Position numbers and translations under genes: made by a program. This document shows positions 45,982 through 54,498 of a stretch of 64,000 nucleotides of DNA, one piece after another. Numbering within the stretch: position 1 is the stretch's first letter; every line of letters starts with the position of its first letter. Under the pieces are notes generated by a model. The model was not told where the DNA came from. It was given only the letters and a program-made list of their open reading frames with translations, and made no database searches. Source of the stretch: Brevibacterium atlanticum (GTDB lineage Bacteria > Actinomycetota > Actinomycetes > Actinomycetales > Brevibacteriaceae); NCBI RefSeq assembly GCF_011617245.1, contig NZ_CP050152.1, positions 2,966,503 through 3,030,502 on the forward strand, in the 5' to 3' direction.

Positions 45982-46916
45982 GCATCCTCGGCGATCCGCT
46001 GTCCGTGCTCGCACTCGGACTGCTCAACGGGTTCGCCCTGTGCGCCTTCGTCTTCGCCCTGCCTCCGCTGCGCCGTCCGAGCCTGTCGTCGCGGATCGCA
46101 CCGTACCTGCGCGACCAGGAGTCCCTGATCGACATCTACGCTCCCCCGACCCCACGCACCGAGGGATTCTGGGGGCTGGCGAAATCGTGGCTGGTCACCT
46201 CGACGCTGTGGGTGACCTCGCGCATCACCACGGACGCGACTCTGCGTCAGCGCATCGACCGCCTCGGCGGTAATGCCACGGTCGAACGCTTCCGCATCGA
46301 TCAGGTGCTCAGCATCCTCGTGGGGATGATCGTCGGCGGCGGACTGGCCGGCCTGATCTCGACACAGCGCGGATTCTCCCCCATCGTCGCTCTCATCCTC
46401 ATCATCAGCGGCGGCATCGCCGGACACGTGGCCAATGATTGGCGCCTCAGCCAGGCGATCAACCGGCACGAATCCCGCGTCCTCGCCGAGTTCCCCACCG
46501 TCGCCGAACTCCTCGCCCTGTCCATCACCGCAGGTGAGGGGATCGTCGAAGCGCTCGAACGGGTATGCCGCACATGCTCGGGCGACCTCATCGACGAACT
46601 CCGGTCAGCCCTGGCCGCCACCCGCACCGGAACGCCATTGGTCGAAGCGCTCGACGGCATGGCCACACGCATCGCGATCCCCGAGATCGTCCAATTCGTC
46701 GACGGGCTCGCCGTGTCGATGACCCGCGGCACACCCTTGGCCGAAGTTCTCCGCTCTCAAGCCGCTGACGTGCGCGAACAGTCACGGCGGCGGCTGCTCG
46801 AGCTCTCCGGGAAGAAGGAGATCGGGATGCTCGTCCCCGTCGTCGTCTTCGTCCTCCCCGTCACCGTCATCTTCGCCGTCTTCCCGTCCCTGACCGTGCT
46901 CGACCTCAGCCCGTGA
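45978..46916 (+). CDS. tadC: TadC-like type II secretion F-domain protein
   Basis: The 312-residue second platform protein has helices around residues 10-30 and 105-150, a T2SSF domain (EFPTVAELLALSITAGEGIVEALERV) and a C-terminal helix (IGMLVPVVVFVLPVTVIFAVFPSL). ATGA overlap with tadB. Confidence 0.9.
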   Translation: MSILGDPLSVLALGLLNGFALCAFVFALPPLRRPSLSSRIAPYLRDQESLIDIYAPPTPRTEGFWGLAKSWLVTSTLWVTSRITTDATLRQRIDRLGGNATVERFRIDQVLSILVGMIVGGGLAGLISTQRGFSPIVALILIISGGIAGHVANDWRLSQAINRHESRVLAEFPTVAELLALSITAGEGIVEALERVCRTCSGDLIDELRSALAATRTGTPLVEALDGMATRIAIPEIVQFVDGLAVSMTRGTPLAEVLRSQAADVREQSRRRLLELSGKKEIGMLVPVVVFVLPVTVIFAVFPSLTVLDLSP

Positions 46917-46993
46917 CCGCCGCCCCGAGTGCCCCCGACGCACGTGACCACCCCGAAGATCGCTCCGACGATCACCCGGAAGAAGGAGACACC

Positions 46994-47317
46994 ATGTTCC
47001 GCCAGTTCAGCTACCGACTCATCCCGTTCCTGCTCGGGCTGATCGTCGGAGCACCCCATCGCCGAGGTGGGTCCACCCGCACCGAGGTGACCGACCGCGG
47101 GTTCGCCGCCGAGGTCGATTCCAGGTCGGGTCCTCATCCTGGGGAGGACCCCGATGCCGGCGCCGAGTACGATCCGCCCGACCGCGGAGACGTCCCCGGA
47201 TGGGTTCTCATCACCTTGATGACAGCAGGGTTAGTTGTTGCCTTGTGGGCGCTGGCCGGGGAGGCCTTCACCTCGATGTTCCAGGACGCGATGAACAAGG
47301 TCCGCGGGGCAGGGTGA
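46994..47317 (+). CDS. Flp pilin-like small membrane protein
   Basis: The 107-residue protein ends with DVPGWVLITLMTAGLVVALW and a short amphipathic tail (AFTSMFQDAMNKVRG), a single hydrophobic helix as in Flp-type pilins. Its position after tadC is where the pilin gene usually lies. AAGGAG precedes ATG 46994; an upstream GTG (46913) in the same frame overlaps tadC but would add an unlikely acidic leader. A long polar region precedes the helix, longer than in classical Flp pilins. Confidence 0.6.
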   Translation: MFRQFSYRLIPFLLGLIVGAPHRRGGSTRTEVTDRGFAAEVDSRSGPHPGEDPDAGAEYDPPDRGDVPGWVLITLMTAGLVVALWALAGEAFTSMFQDAMNKVRGAG

Positions 47318-47324
47318 TCCGGAC

Positions 47325-47771
47325 GTGGGCGATGATGACGCGTGCTCACTGCCGGGCGATCCAGATGTGGGTCGCACCGGCGGTCAGGCGTGCGCCGATA
47401 TGGGTTCGGCCGTTGCCGAATTCGCGCTCGTCGCCTCGCTGCTGGCGCTCATCCTCGCCGGAGCTCTGCAGATCGGGCTCGTCATCCACGTCCGCAACAC
47501 GGTCATCGACTCGGCGATCGCCGGGGCCCGACAGGCGAGCCTGGCCGACCAGACCGCCCGAGACGGGCAGAGGCTCACCGCCGACCTGATCCGCGTGTCC
47601 GTCGGCGAGCGCTATGCGCAGAAGGTCACCGTCTCGACCGCCCGCCGAGGTGGGGCCGAGGTCGTCGAAGTCCGAGTCCGCACCCCGTTGCCCGTGCTCG
47701 GACTGTGGGGGCCGGCCGAGGTGTGGGATCTGCGCGGTCGGTCCATCGCCGAGGACATCGACCGTGACTGA
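47325..47771 (+). CDS. tadE: TadE-like pseudopilin
   Basis: The 148-residue protein has the TadE signature GSAVAEFALVASLLALILAGALQIGLVIHVRNTV across residues 27-60, split by the helix, and a beta-rich C-terminal part. The conserved glutamate five residues into the helix region marks prepilin-like processing. GTG 47325 is the first start; ATG 47400 just before the helix is an alternative. Confidence 0.8.
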   Translation: MGDDDACSLPGDPDVGRTGGQACADMGSAVAEFALVASLLALILAGALQIGLVIHVRNTVIDSAIAGARQASLADQTARDGQRLTADLIRVSVGERYAQKVTVSTARRGGAEVVEVRVRTPLPVLGLWGPAEVWDLRGRSIAEDIDRD

Positions 47772-48198
47772 AGTCGACGCGACCGATCAGACGGATTCCG
47801 GGACCGCTGTCGTCGAATTCATCTTCGCCTCCGTCGTCCTCCTCATCCCTGTCATCTACCTCATGCTCGCGCTCTCCCAGCTGCAGGCTGCCAGCTATGC
47901 GACCACCTCGGCGGCGATGTCCGCCTCCCGTATCGCCGCCCGCGATGCGAACCCGTCCGAGGCGAGGGCGCAGGCGGTGGCACAGATGCATTTCGCCGAC
48001 TTCGGAGTCGGCGACGCACCGACGTCGATCACCTACTCGTGCGCAGGACCCTGTGGACAGGCAGGTTCTCTGATCACCGCACGGGTCGAAACGAAGGTGT
48101 CGCTGCCGGGGTTCCCTCTGCTCTTCGGCTCCGCGCATTCGCCGCACATCACTCTGCGGGCAGACCACACCGACGTCGTCGCCGCGGGAGTCGAGTGA
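47764..48198 (+). CDS. TadE/TadF-like pseudopilin (second)
   Basis: The 144-residue protein has the same plan: GTAVVEFIFASVVLLIPVIYLM, then an alanine-rich helix and a C-terminal domain with two cysteines (YSCAGPCG). The GTG start at 47764 overlaps the previous gene by 8 bases. It probably forms the minor pilin complex with the preceding and following proteins. Confidence 0.78.
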   Translation: MTEVDATDQTDSGTAVVEFIFASVVLLIPVIYLMLALSQLQAASYATTSAAMSASRIAARDANPSEARAQAVAQMHFADFGVGDAPTSITYSCAGPCGQAGSLITARVETKVSLPGFPLLFGSAHSPHITLRADHTDVVAAGVE

Positions 48199-48199
48199 G

Positions 48200-48757
48200 A
48201 TGTCGAGTGACGAGCGACTTGCGGATGAATCGCTGCCCGATGAGAGGAAGCCGATCGAGGCGAGCGCGGGACTGGGAGAGACGAGTGTGGAATCGAGTGA
48301 CACAGATGCGGGACCGTTCGAGTCAGATGTGGAGCCGCAGGAACCGGATGCCGGTTCGATCACGCCACTGGCCATCGGCTTCGTCGCCATCGCCTTGCTG
48401 CTCGCCTTCCTCATCGCGACTCTGACCGACCTGCACATGGCACGGAGGGAGCTGCAGGGGCTCGCGGACTCTGCAGCCCTGGCGGCCTCGGACTCGTTCG
48501 AGCCTGCTCCAGGCGATGATCCCGGACTCGTGTTCTCCCCACCCGCGGCCGAGCGCGCTGCCGGTCGCTATCTGGGTGCCGTCCCGACTCCGCAGGGGAT
48601 GCACCGTCTGCGGCTGAGCGCCGATGCCGACGGTGCCCATTCGGTCCGGATCCGGATCACAGCACGCTACTCACCGGCTCTGCTCTCACCGTTCGTTCCC
48701 GCACTCATCGATCTCCACGCCACCGCCTACGCCCGAGGCGCGCTCCGCCTGGACTGA
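48200..48757 (+). CDS. TadG-like pilus-associated protein
   Basis: The 185-residue protein has an acidic N-terminal extension, then GSITPLAIGFVAIALLLAFLIATLTDLHMARRELQ split over residues 53-87, typical of putative Flp pilus-assembly TadG-like proteins. A periplasmic domain follows. It begins one base after the previous stop. The acidic 50-residue leader before the helix is unusual. Confidence 0.75.
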   Translation: MSSDERLADESLPDERKPIEASAGLGETSVESSDTDAGPFESDVEPQEPDAGSITPLAIGFVAIALLLAFLIATLTDLHMARRELQGLADSAALAASDSFEPAPGDDPGLVFSPPAAERAAGRYLGAVPTPQGMHRLRLSADADGAHSVRIRITARYSPALLSPFVPALIDLHATAYARGALRLD

Positions 48758-48904
48758 CCGAGACCGCCTTCACCCTGGGCCGACTTCGACGCCGATTCCT
48801 GTGGATGCTCATCCCACTCGCGCATGGACACCCTGTGGACGCAACGACCGAATCCACAGGGCGCGTCGGCCCCCTTGACCCTGCCCAAGCAGCGCGGAGA
48901 CTCT

Positions 48905-51900
48905 GTGGTCATGAGAACACTCGGACTCGTCCATCACATCGAGACGAACGGAGCAGTCACCAGCACCAGCGTCGAAGCCGACTCGACCACACCGGCACTC
49001 GACGTCTTCCGGACTGCCTTCGGCCCGACGCTGGAACCAGCGGACCTCAACGACGGCAACCGGCTCGACGGCCAGGACATCGAGACCATCTCCTGGGGTC
49101 GGTGGCAGACCCTCAACCCGATCACGCTCATCGGGGCGAACACTCTGGCCACCGTCGACCGGGCCGAAACGGAACTGGCAGCGGTGTCGGTTCTCGCCGG
49201 CCCTGACTCAGGCTTCACGCTCGCCGTCGATCCACGCCGAGCCCGACTGTCTCGACTCTGCCACGACGGTTCACTCACCGTCATCGACCCCTGCATCTCT
49301 CGGACACCGGTGCCGCTGCGACTCGATGCCACAAGCTCCCATGCCGCTGTCCACATCGGCGCAACGGTCCTCGCCCCTGCCCCGGGGACGGCCGCGACGG
49401 CAGGCACGGCCCCGAGCTCCGGGACTCCGCAGATCCGCTCCCCGCCCTGGGGTCGCAGCGACGACATCCACATCGCCCCGAAGACGATCGCCGACCCCCA
49501 GCCGGCCAGACCGCCCCAATGGTGGACCTTCCTCATCCCGATCGGCATCGGCGTGGTGCTGGCCGTGATGACGAGCATGTGGTGGTTCCTGCTCTTCAGC
49601 GTCTCCGCGCCGCTCTCCGGCTACGTCGCCTATCTCGTCGAGAAGAAGCGCTTCGCCCGAGACCGCGAGCAGTGCCTTCGCGATCGCGCCGCCGCCCTCG
49701 ACGAGGCCCACATCCGACTCGACAGCCTCGAAGCCGACCAGCGCCGCACCGCCTACGCCGCCCCGGGCGTGACTCTGGGCTTCGGAACGATCCTCAGCGA
49801 TCTCACCATCGATGAAGCGCTGCAGGAGGACGCCGACCACGTCGACGGTCGCATCGTGATTGAGGCCATGCCGATCCGCATCGACCCGATGACCACCTCG
49901 GTGACCGTCAGTGCAGAAGCCGAGACTCTGCGCACCATGGCCTTCGCGTGGCTGTCCGACTACCGGTATGCCTGGCGGCCCTGCCGCGCGCTCGCCCAGC
50001 TGCCGGAAATGGCCGGCACACGATACGCCCCCGATACCGGTGAGCAGACCGCCAGCCCATTGGCCCGAGGCGATGCCGAGGACGACGTCGCCGTCGACCT
50101 CAACCTCGACGACACTGCAGTCCCTGCGCGGCTCACGATGACCGGCCCGCGTCCCGCTGCGACGATCTCCCTCACCGTAGGCCCCCTCGCCCAGGCACGC
50201 ACCACCGCCTCGAGCGCACCCCGTGGGCCGGTCCCCGGTCGTCCGCTCATCGCGACTCTCATGCCTGCCGCCCGCTTCGTCACCCTTCACCGACGCCACC
50301 AGTCCGGACAGGACTGCCAACCCTGGCCCAACCACGGTCTCGGCGAGCTCTGCGAAGATGCTCCCGAAGCCATCGTCGCCCGCTGGCAACACCCCTCACC
50401 GGGGCCGGTCCTCGTCGGCCGCGGAGCCGACGGCGACGTCGGGATCGATCTGTTCGCGGACGGACCGCACGCTCTCGTCGCCGGTACCACAGGCAGCGGA
50501 AAATCGCTCCTCCTCCAGACCTGGCTGCTGTCGATGGCTTTGGCACACCCGCCTCGGCGCCTGCGATTCGTCCTCATCGATTTCAAGGGCGGTGCCACCT
50601 TCGCCCCGTTGCAGGACCTGCCGCACACCGACAGTGTGCTCGACGACTTCGACTCGGGCCTCGCATTCCGCGCGCTCGTGTCGGTGCGCGCCGAGATCAC
50701 CCGCCGCGAACAGCTCCTCGCTGTCAGCGGATGCGCCCACATCCGTGACCTGGCCACGCCGCCACCGCAGCTCGTCGTCGTCATCGACGAATTCCACGCC
50801 CTCATGGCCACCCACCCACGAGCCGCTGACCTGCTCGAACACCTCACTGCGCTCGGCCGGTCCCTCGGCGTCCACCTCATCCTCGCCACCCAGCGACCGC
50901 TCGGGGTCGTCACCGGGCAGATGAAGGCGAACATCAACATCCGCGTGTGTCTGCGAGTACGCGATGAAACCGATTCCTTCGACGTCATCGGCACCGAGGC
51001 CGGCGCCCTGCTGCCGGCCGACAGACCCGGTGCCGCCTGCCTGGACACCGGACTCGGCGTCACCCGATTCCGTGTGGCCGTTCCCTTCGGTGACGATTCC
51101 CCCGCCGAGGCGGCTCTGCGCCCACGTGTCCGCCCCTGGCCTGCCGGCCGGGTTCCGAGCCTGCCGGGCGGGGTGAGCGGAATCAGCGTCGACAACATCA
51201 TCACCACCGCCGTGACCATGAACGACCGGTCACGATCGCAGCAGGTGGTGCTCCCGCCGTTGCCCGGTCCGGACGAGACGGGCGGAGACGCCACCGGGAT
51301 CATCGACATCCCCTCCGAACAGCGACAGCGGAACTGGACCTATGATCCCGAGCTCGACGGATCGACGATCCTCATGAACGGCGACCCGGAGATCACGGAC
51401 TCGGTGCTGGTGCGCATGGCACGCGCGGCCGCACCGTCACGGCGTATCATCGCGCTCGGCAGGATCGCCGCCGCCCTCGCCGGAGCCGAGATCAGCTGCG
51501 GGATGTCGACGGGATGGACGATGCAGTCCGTGCTCGATCACCTCTTCACCGGACCGATTGGTGTGCCCGCCCCGCCGAGTCTGCTGGTGTGCGGCAACTG
51601 GGCGGAACTCATCGATTCACTCGACCACTATTGGGCCGACCTGGCGGAGCGGCTGCTCGGGCATGGTTCACGCTCCGGTCTCGTCTTTCTGCTCTCGGGA
51701 GCCCGGAATGCGACGCGCAGGAGTTCGCGGTTCGCCACCCAACTGATCTTCCCGCCGGAGACCGGTGAGGACGGCACCAGCCTCGGGCTCAGCCGACAGC
51801 GTTTCGCCGGTACCTGGCCGGAGTTCCGTGCCGTGATCCGCGGCCCCCGTGTGCAGTCGACCGGCAGCGAAGGCGCCGATGTGCAGCTCATCCCAGGCCA

Positions 51901-52603
51901 GTGTTCTCCGGGCGGTCTGTACGATGTCCGGGAGGGTCCGGAAGCTGCGACTGCTCATGGTGAGACTCCTCGCGGTATCACCCCTCGATGGCAGGGTCTC
52001 GACCACACCGCGAGCACGACTATCGGGGACCTCTCAGGCTCGGTCGCCGCCGTCGTCGAACGGTCCAGGCTGCCCATCGGCGTCGACGCCTTCGGTGAGC
52101 TCGTCACCTGGGATCCGCAGCGCGACGGCTCTGTGCTCACGGTCCGCGGTTCACCGCAGAGCGGGAAGAGCGAGTTCGCCGCGCTCATGCGAGAACTGGA
52201 CACGGTCATCGTCCACGACGATGCGCACCAGGAGGAGGAGCCGGCCGATTGGGATCCCCTTGACGGGCGATTCCACGTGCTCACCGTGCCGACGCGTTTC
52301 GCTCCCGGCTACGGTTCTGCTCTGTCGAAGGCGCAGAACCTCGGGCCCTTGCTCGTCGTCGGCGTCCACACCCGTCAGGACCTCACCGGTCTGGGACTGC
52401 TCCGGCAGTCACCGCTCGACGGACTGGCCGGAACCGGGTGGTTCGCCACCGAGAATCGTGCCCGAGCCGTGCGGCTGCTCACCGCCGACGAGGGCCGCAC
52501 ACTGTTCCGCATCCGGTCCGTGACAGACATCGGCGTCGAGGCAGGACCGCGTCGGCCGGAGCCGTCAAGGCCGATCAGCTCAGATCGGCAGGTGGTCCCG
52601 TGA
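48905..52603 (+). CDS. FtsK/SpoIIIE (EccC-like) ATPase, 1232 aa
   Basis: The very large protein has an N-terminal domain resembling the FHA-like part of EccC/EssC proteins. Two membrane helices lie around residues 205-250 (WWTFLIPIGIGVVLAVMTSMW). The main FtsK/SpoIIIE ATPase follows, with Walker A GTTGSGKSLLLQ near 527 and Walker B VVVIDEFHALM near 622. A further P-loop, RGSPQSGKSEF, lies near 1080. Such architecture is that of the type VII secretion motor. No WXG100 or other ESX gene is visible nearby. GTG 48905 follows GGAG; ATG 48824 and 48911 are alternatives. Its end overlaps the convergent GNAT gene by 29 bases. Confidence 0.85.
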   Translation: MVMRTLGLVHHIETNGAVTSTSVEADSTTPALDVFRTAFGPTLEPADLNDGNRLDGQDIETISWGRWQTLNPITLIGANTLATVDRAETELAAVSVLAGPDSGFTLAVDPRRARLSRLCHDGSLTVIDPCISRTPVPLRLDATSSHAAVHIGATVLAPAPGTAATAGTAPSSGTPQIRSPPWGRSDDIHIAPKTIADPQPARPPQWWTFLIPIGIGVVLAVMTSMWWFLLFSVSAPLSGYVAYLVEKKRFARDREQCLRDRAAALDEAHIRLDSLEADQRRTAYAAPGVTLGFGTILSDLTIDEALQEDADHVDGRIVIEAMPIRIDPMTTSVTVSAEAETLRTMAFAWLSDYRYAWRPCRALAQLPEMAGTRYAPDTGEQTASPLARGDAEDDVAVDLNLDDTAVPARLTMTGPRPAATISLTVGPLAQARTTASSAPRGPVPGRPLIATLMPAARFVTLHRRHQSGQDCQPWPNHGLGELCEDAPEAIVARWQHPSPGPVLVGRGADGDVGIDLFADGPHALVAGTTGSGKSLLLQTWLLSMALAHPPRRLRFVLIDFKGGATFAPLQDLPHTDSVLDDFDSGLAFRALVSVRAEITRREQLLAVSGCAHIRDLATPPPQLVVVIDEFHALMATHPRAADLLEHLTALGRSLGVHLILATQRPLGVVTGQMKANINIRVCLRVRDETDSFDVIGTEAGALLPADRPGAACLDTGLGVTRFRVAVPFGDDSPAEAALRPRVRPWPAGRVPSLPGGVSGISVDNIITTAVTMNDRSRSQQVVLPPLPGPDETGGDATGIIDIPSEQRQRNWTYDPELDGSTILMNGDPEITDSVLVRMARAAAPSRRIIALGRIAAALAGAEISCGMSTGWTMQSVLDHLFTGPIGVPAPPSLLVCGNWAELIDSLDHYWADLAERLLGHGSRSGLVFLLSGARNATRRSSRFATQLIFPPETGEDGTSLGLSRQRFAGTWPEFRAVIRGPRVQSTGSEGADVQLIPGQCSPGGLYDVREGPEAATAHGETPRGITPRWQGLDHTASTTIGDLSGSVAAVVERSRLPIGVDAFGELVTWDPQRDGSVLTVRGSPQSGKSEFAALMRELDTVIVHDDAHQEEEPADWDPLDGRFHVLTVPTRFAPGYGSALSKAQNLGPLLVVGVHTRQDLTGLGLLRQSPLDGLAGTGWFATENRARAVRLLTADEGRTLFRIRSVTDIGVEAGPRRPEPSRPISSDRQVVP

Positions 52604-53633
52604 GAGTCTCATAACGGTAGAGTTCGGTGGCCGTCCCCGCCTCGAGCAGTCGGTCGGCGAGTGCCGAGATCACGGGCATTCCGCTCGTGACCTCGATGAC
52701 GACGTCGGCATCGACCGACAGCCGAGCCAGGAGCAGTTCGGCATCGGCGACGGCCGCAGCGAAGTTCTCGTCGTCGGGGTCCGCGTCCTCACGGGCCTCG
52801 AACATCGAGCCGAGGATGAGTTCGGTCGGGGGCTCCTCCGGGGCCTGATCGACGACGGCCTGGCCCTCGCCCTGACCAGCACCCGGCTGGCCTGCCCCCG
52901 GCCCGGCACCGGGTTCACCGGCCGACGGCACGGTTCCGGCGGTCTCATCGGCCTCCCGGGCATAGGACACGGCGAAGGCGCTCAGCCCACCCGCCTCGGC
53001 GGGCCCGGCAGCCCCACCGAGCAGGGCCGCACCATGGGCACCGGCCGCCTCGGAGAGGAAGGCGCTATTCACCTGTCCGATCGTCAGCGGGCCGACGGCA
53101 TCGTCACGGTTCACGGCGGTGTACCAGGCGAGGAACGCCTTCGTCAGCTTCACCGAACCGGTCGCCACGATCTCGAGATCCTCGGCACGGCCGCCCCCGG
53201 CCGGAGGCAGGGCACCGGCGGGCACCCGGATGACACGGGTCGTCGTCAGCGGGGTGAACCCGAGCGCCTGGGCGAAGCCCTCCCCCGGGCTGCCCGCCTG
53301 CACCCTGGTCCGCAGGTCGAGACCTTCGAGCGCAGTGCCACGGGTTTCGGCGCACACAGCCTCGAAGAGCTCGCGTCCCTGACCGTGGCCCTGCTCCTCA
53401 GCGGCGACCTCGACGTGCACCCAGGCTCGGTGGGGGTGAAGGGGGGATTCGGCGATCGCGGCGGCTCCGACGGGAACCTCGGGGACCACCTCGGCGATGA
53501 CGGAGCGGATGAGCGGCGAATCCGAGGAAGGACGGAACAGTGACCTGGCCATGTGCCCGGCCGGGGTGGTCGCGTCGGCGAACACCTCGTTCAAGCGCAG
53601 ATCGTCACCGTCGCTGAGCTCTCGAATGGGCAT
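52575..53633 (-). CDS. GNAT-family N-acetyltransferase
   Basis: The 352-residue protein has an N-terminal GNAT fold (VHVEVAAEEQGHGQGRELFEAV is the acetyl-CoA loop, QGHGQG). A second, degenerate GNAT-like half follows, with a Gly/Ala/Gln-rich low-complexity stretch at about 235-265. Double GNAT proteins of this kind include mycothiol synthase, but the similarity is too weak to assign that. It is divergent from punA. Confidence 0.7.
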   Translation of the reverse strand: MPIRELSDGDDLRLNEVFADATTPAGHMARSLFRPSSDSPLIRSVIAEVVPEVPVGAAAIAESPLHPHRAWVHVEVAAEEQGHGQGRELFEAVCAETRGTALEGLDLRTRVQAGSPGEGFAQALGFTPLTTTRVIRVPAGALPPAGGGRAEDLEIVATGSVKLTKAFLAWYTAVNRDDAVGPLTIGQVNSAFLSEAAGAHGAALLGGAAGPAEAGGLSAFAVSYAREADETAGTVPSAGEPGAGPGAGQPGAGQGEGQAVVDQAPEEPPTELILGSMFEAREDADPDDENFAAAVADAELLLARLSVDADVVIEVTSGMPVISALADRLLEAGTATELYRYETLTGPPADLS

Positions 53634-53662
53634 GTGTTCGCTCCTTGGGCGGTGGGGAACTT

Positions 53663-53678
53663 GATAATCTTGGCGTCA
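53663..53678 (+). promoter_or_regulatory. -10 element of punA
   Basis: GATAAT ends 9 bases before the punA ATG and no ribosome-binding site intervenes. A leaderless or nearly leaderless transcript is likely. I see no clear -35. Confidence 0.5.
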
Positions 53679-54487
53679 TGACTGACTTAAGCGATCCTAC
53701 CGCCGCCGCCCGTGCCGCGGCCACGACCATCAACTCTGCGGCGGGCATCGACTCCCATGACATCGCCCTCGTCCTCGGCTCCGGTTGGGGCGGCGCGGCC
53801 GACCTGCTCGGCGAGACGATCAGCGAGGTTCCCGCAGCCGAGGTCCCCGGCTTCCACGCCCCCGCCGTCGAAGGGCACGGGGCGATGCTGCGGACCGTGC
53901 GAATCGAAGCCAGCGGCAAGCATGCGCTCGTGCTGGGATCGCGCACCCACTACTACGAGGGCAAGGGTGTGCGTGCCGTGGCCCACGGTGTGCGCACCGC
54001 CGCCGCGGCAGGCTGTTCTTCGCTCGTGCTCACCAACGGCTGCGGCGGGCTGAACCGGAATTGGGCCGCCGGCACCCCGGTGCTCATCTCCGATCACATC
54101 AACCTCACCGGCACTTCGCCGATCGAGGGCGCGAACTTCGTCGACCTCACCGATCTCTACTCCCCGCGGATGCGCGCGATCGCCAAGGCGATCGACCCGA
54201 CCCTCGACGACGGCGTCTACGCGCAGTTCCGCGGTCCTCACTATGAGACGCCCGCCGAGGTGCGCATGGCGGGCATCCTCGGCGCCGACCTCGTGGGTAT
54301 GTCGACGACGCTCGAGGCCATCGCCGCCCGTCAGGCCGGGCTCGAACTCATGGGCATCTCCCTGGTGACGAACCTCGCCGCAGGCATCCAGGAGACCCCG
54401 CTCTCCCACGCCGAGGTCATCGAGGCCGGAGCCGCCGCGGCCCCGCGGATCTCCCGCCTGCTCGCCGACATCGTCGCGAAGCTCTGA
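53678..54487 (+). CDS. punA: Purine nucleoside phosphorylase
   Basis: The 269-residue trimeric-type phosphorylase cleaves inosine and guanosine to base and ribose-1-phosphate. LVLGSGWGG is the phosphate loop. SRTHYYEGKGV, LTNGCGGLN, QFRGPHYETPAE and the base-binding VGMSTTLEAIAARQAGL-type segment are all present, the last ending in SLVTNLAAG. It is followed after 11 bases by a phosphosugar mutase that would use its product. Confidence 0.93.
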   Translation: MTDLSDPTAAARAAATTINSAAGIDSHDIALVLGSGWGGAADLLGETISEVPAAEVPGFHAPAVEGHGAMLRTVRIEASGKHALVLGSRTHYYEGKGVRAVAHGVRTAAAAGCSSLVLTNGCGGLNRNWAAGTPVLISDHINLTGTSPIEGANFVDLTDLYSPRMRAIAKAIDPTLDDGVYAQFRGPHYETPAEVRMAGILGADLVGMSTTLEAIAARQAGLELMGISLVTNLAAGIQETPLSHAEVIEAGAAAAPRISRLLADIVAKL

Positions 54488-54498
54488 GGAAGGACGCC

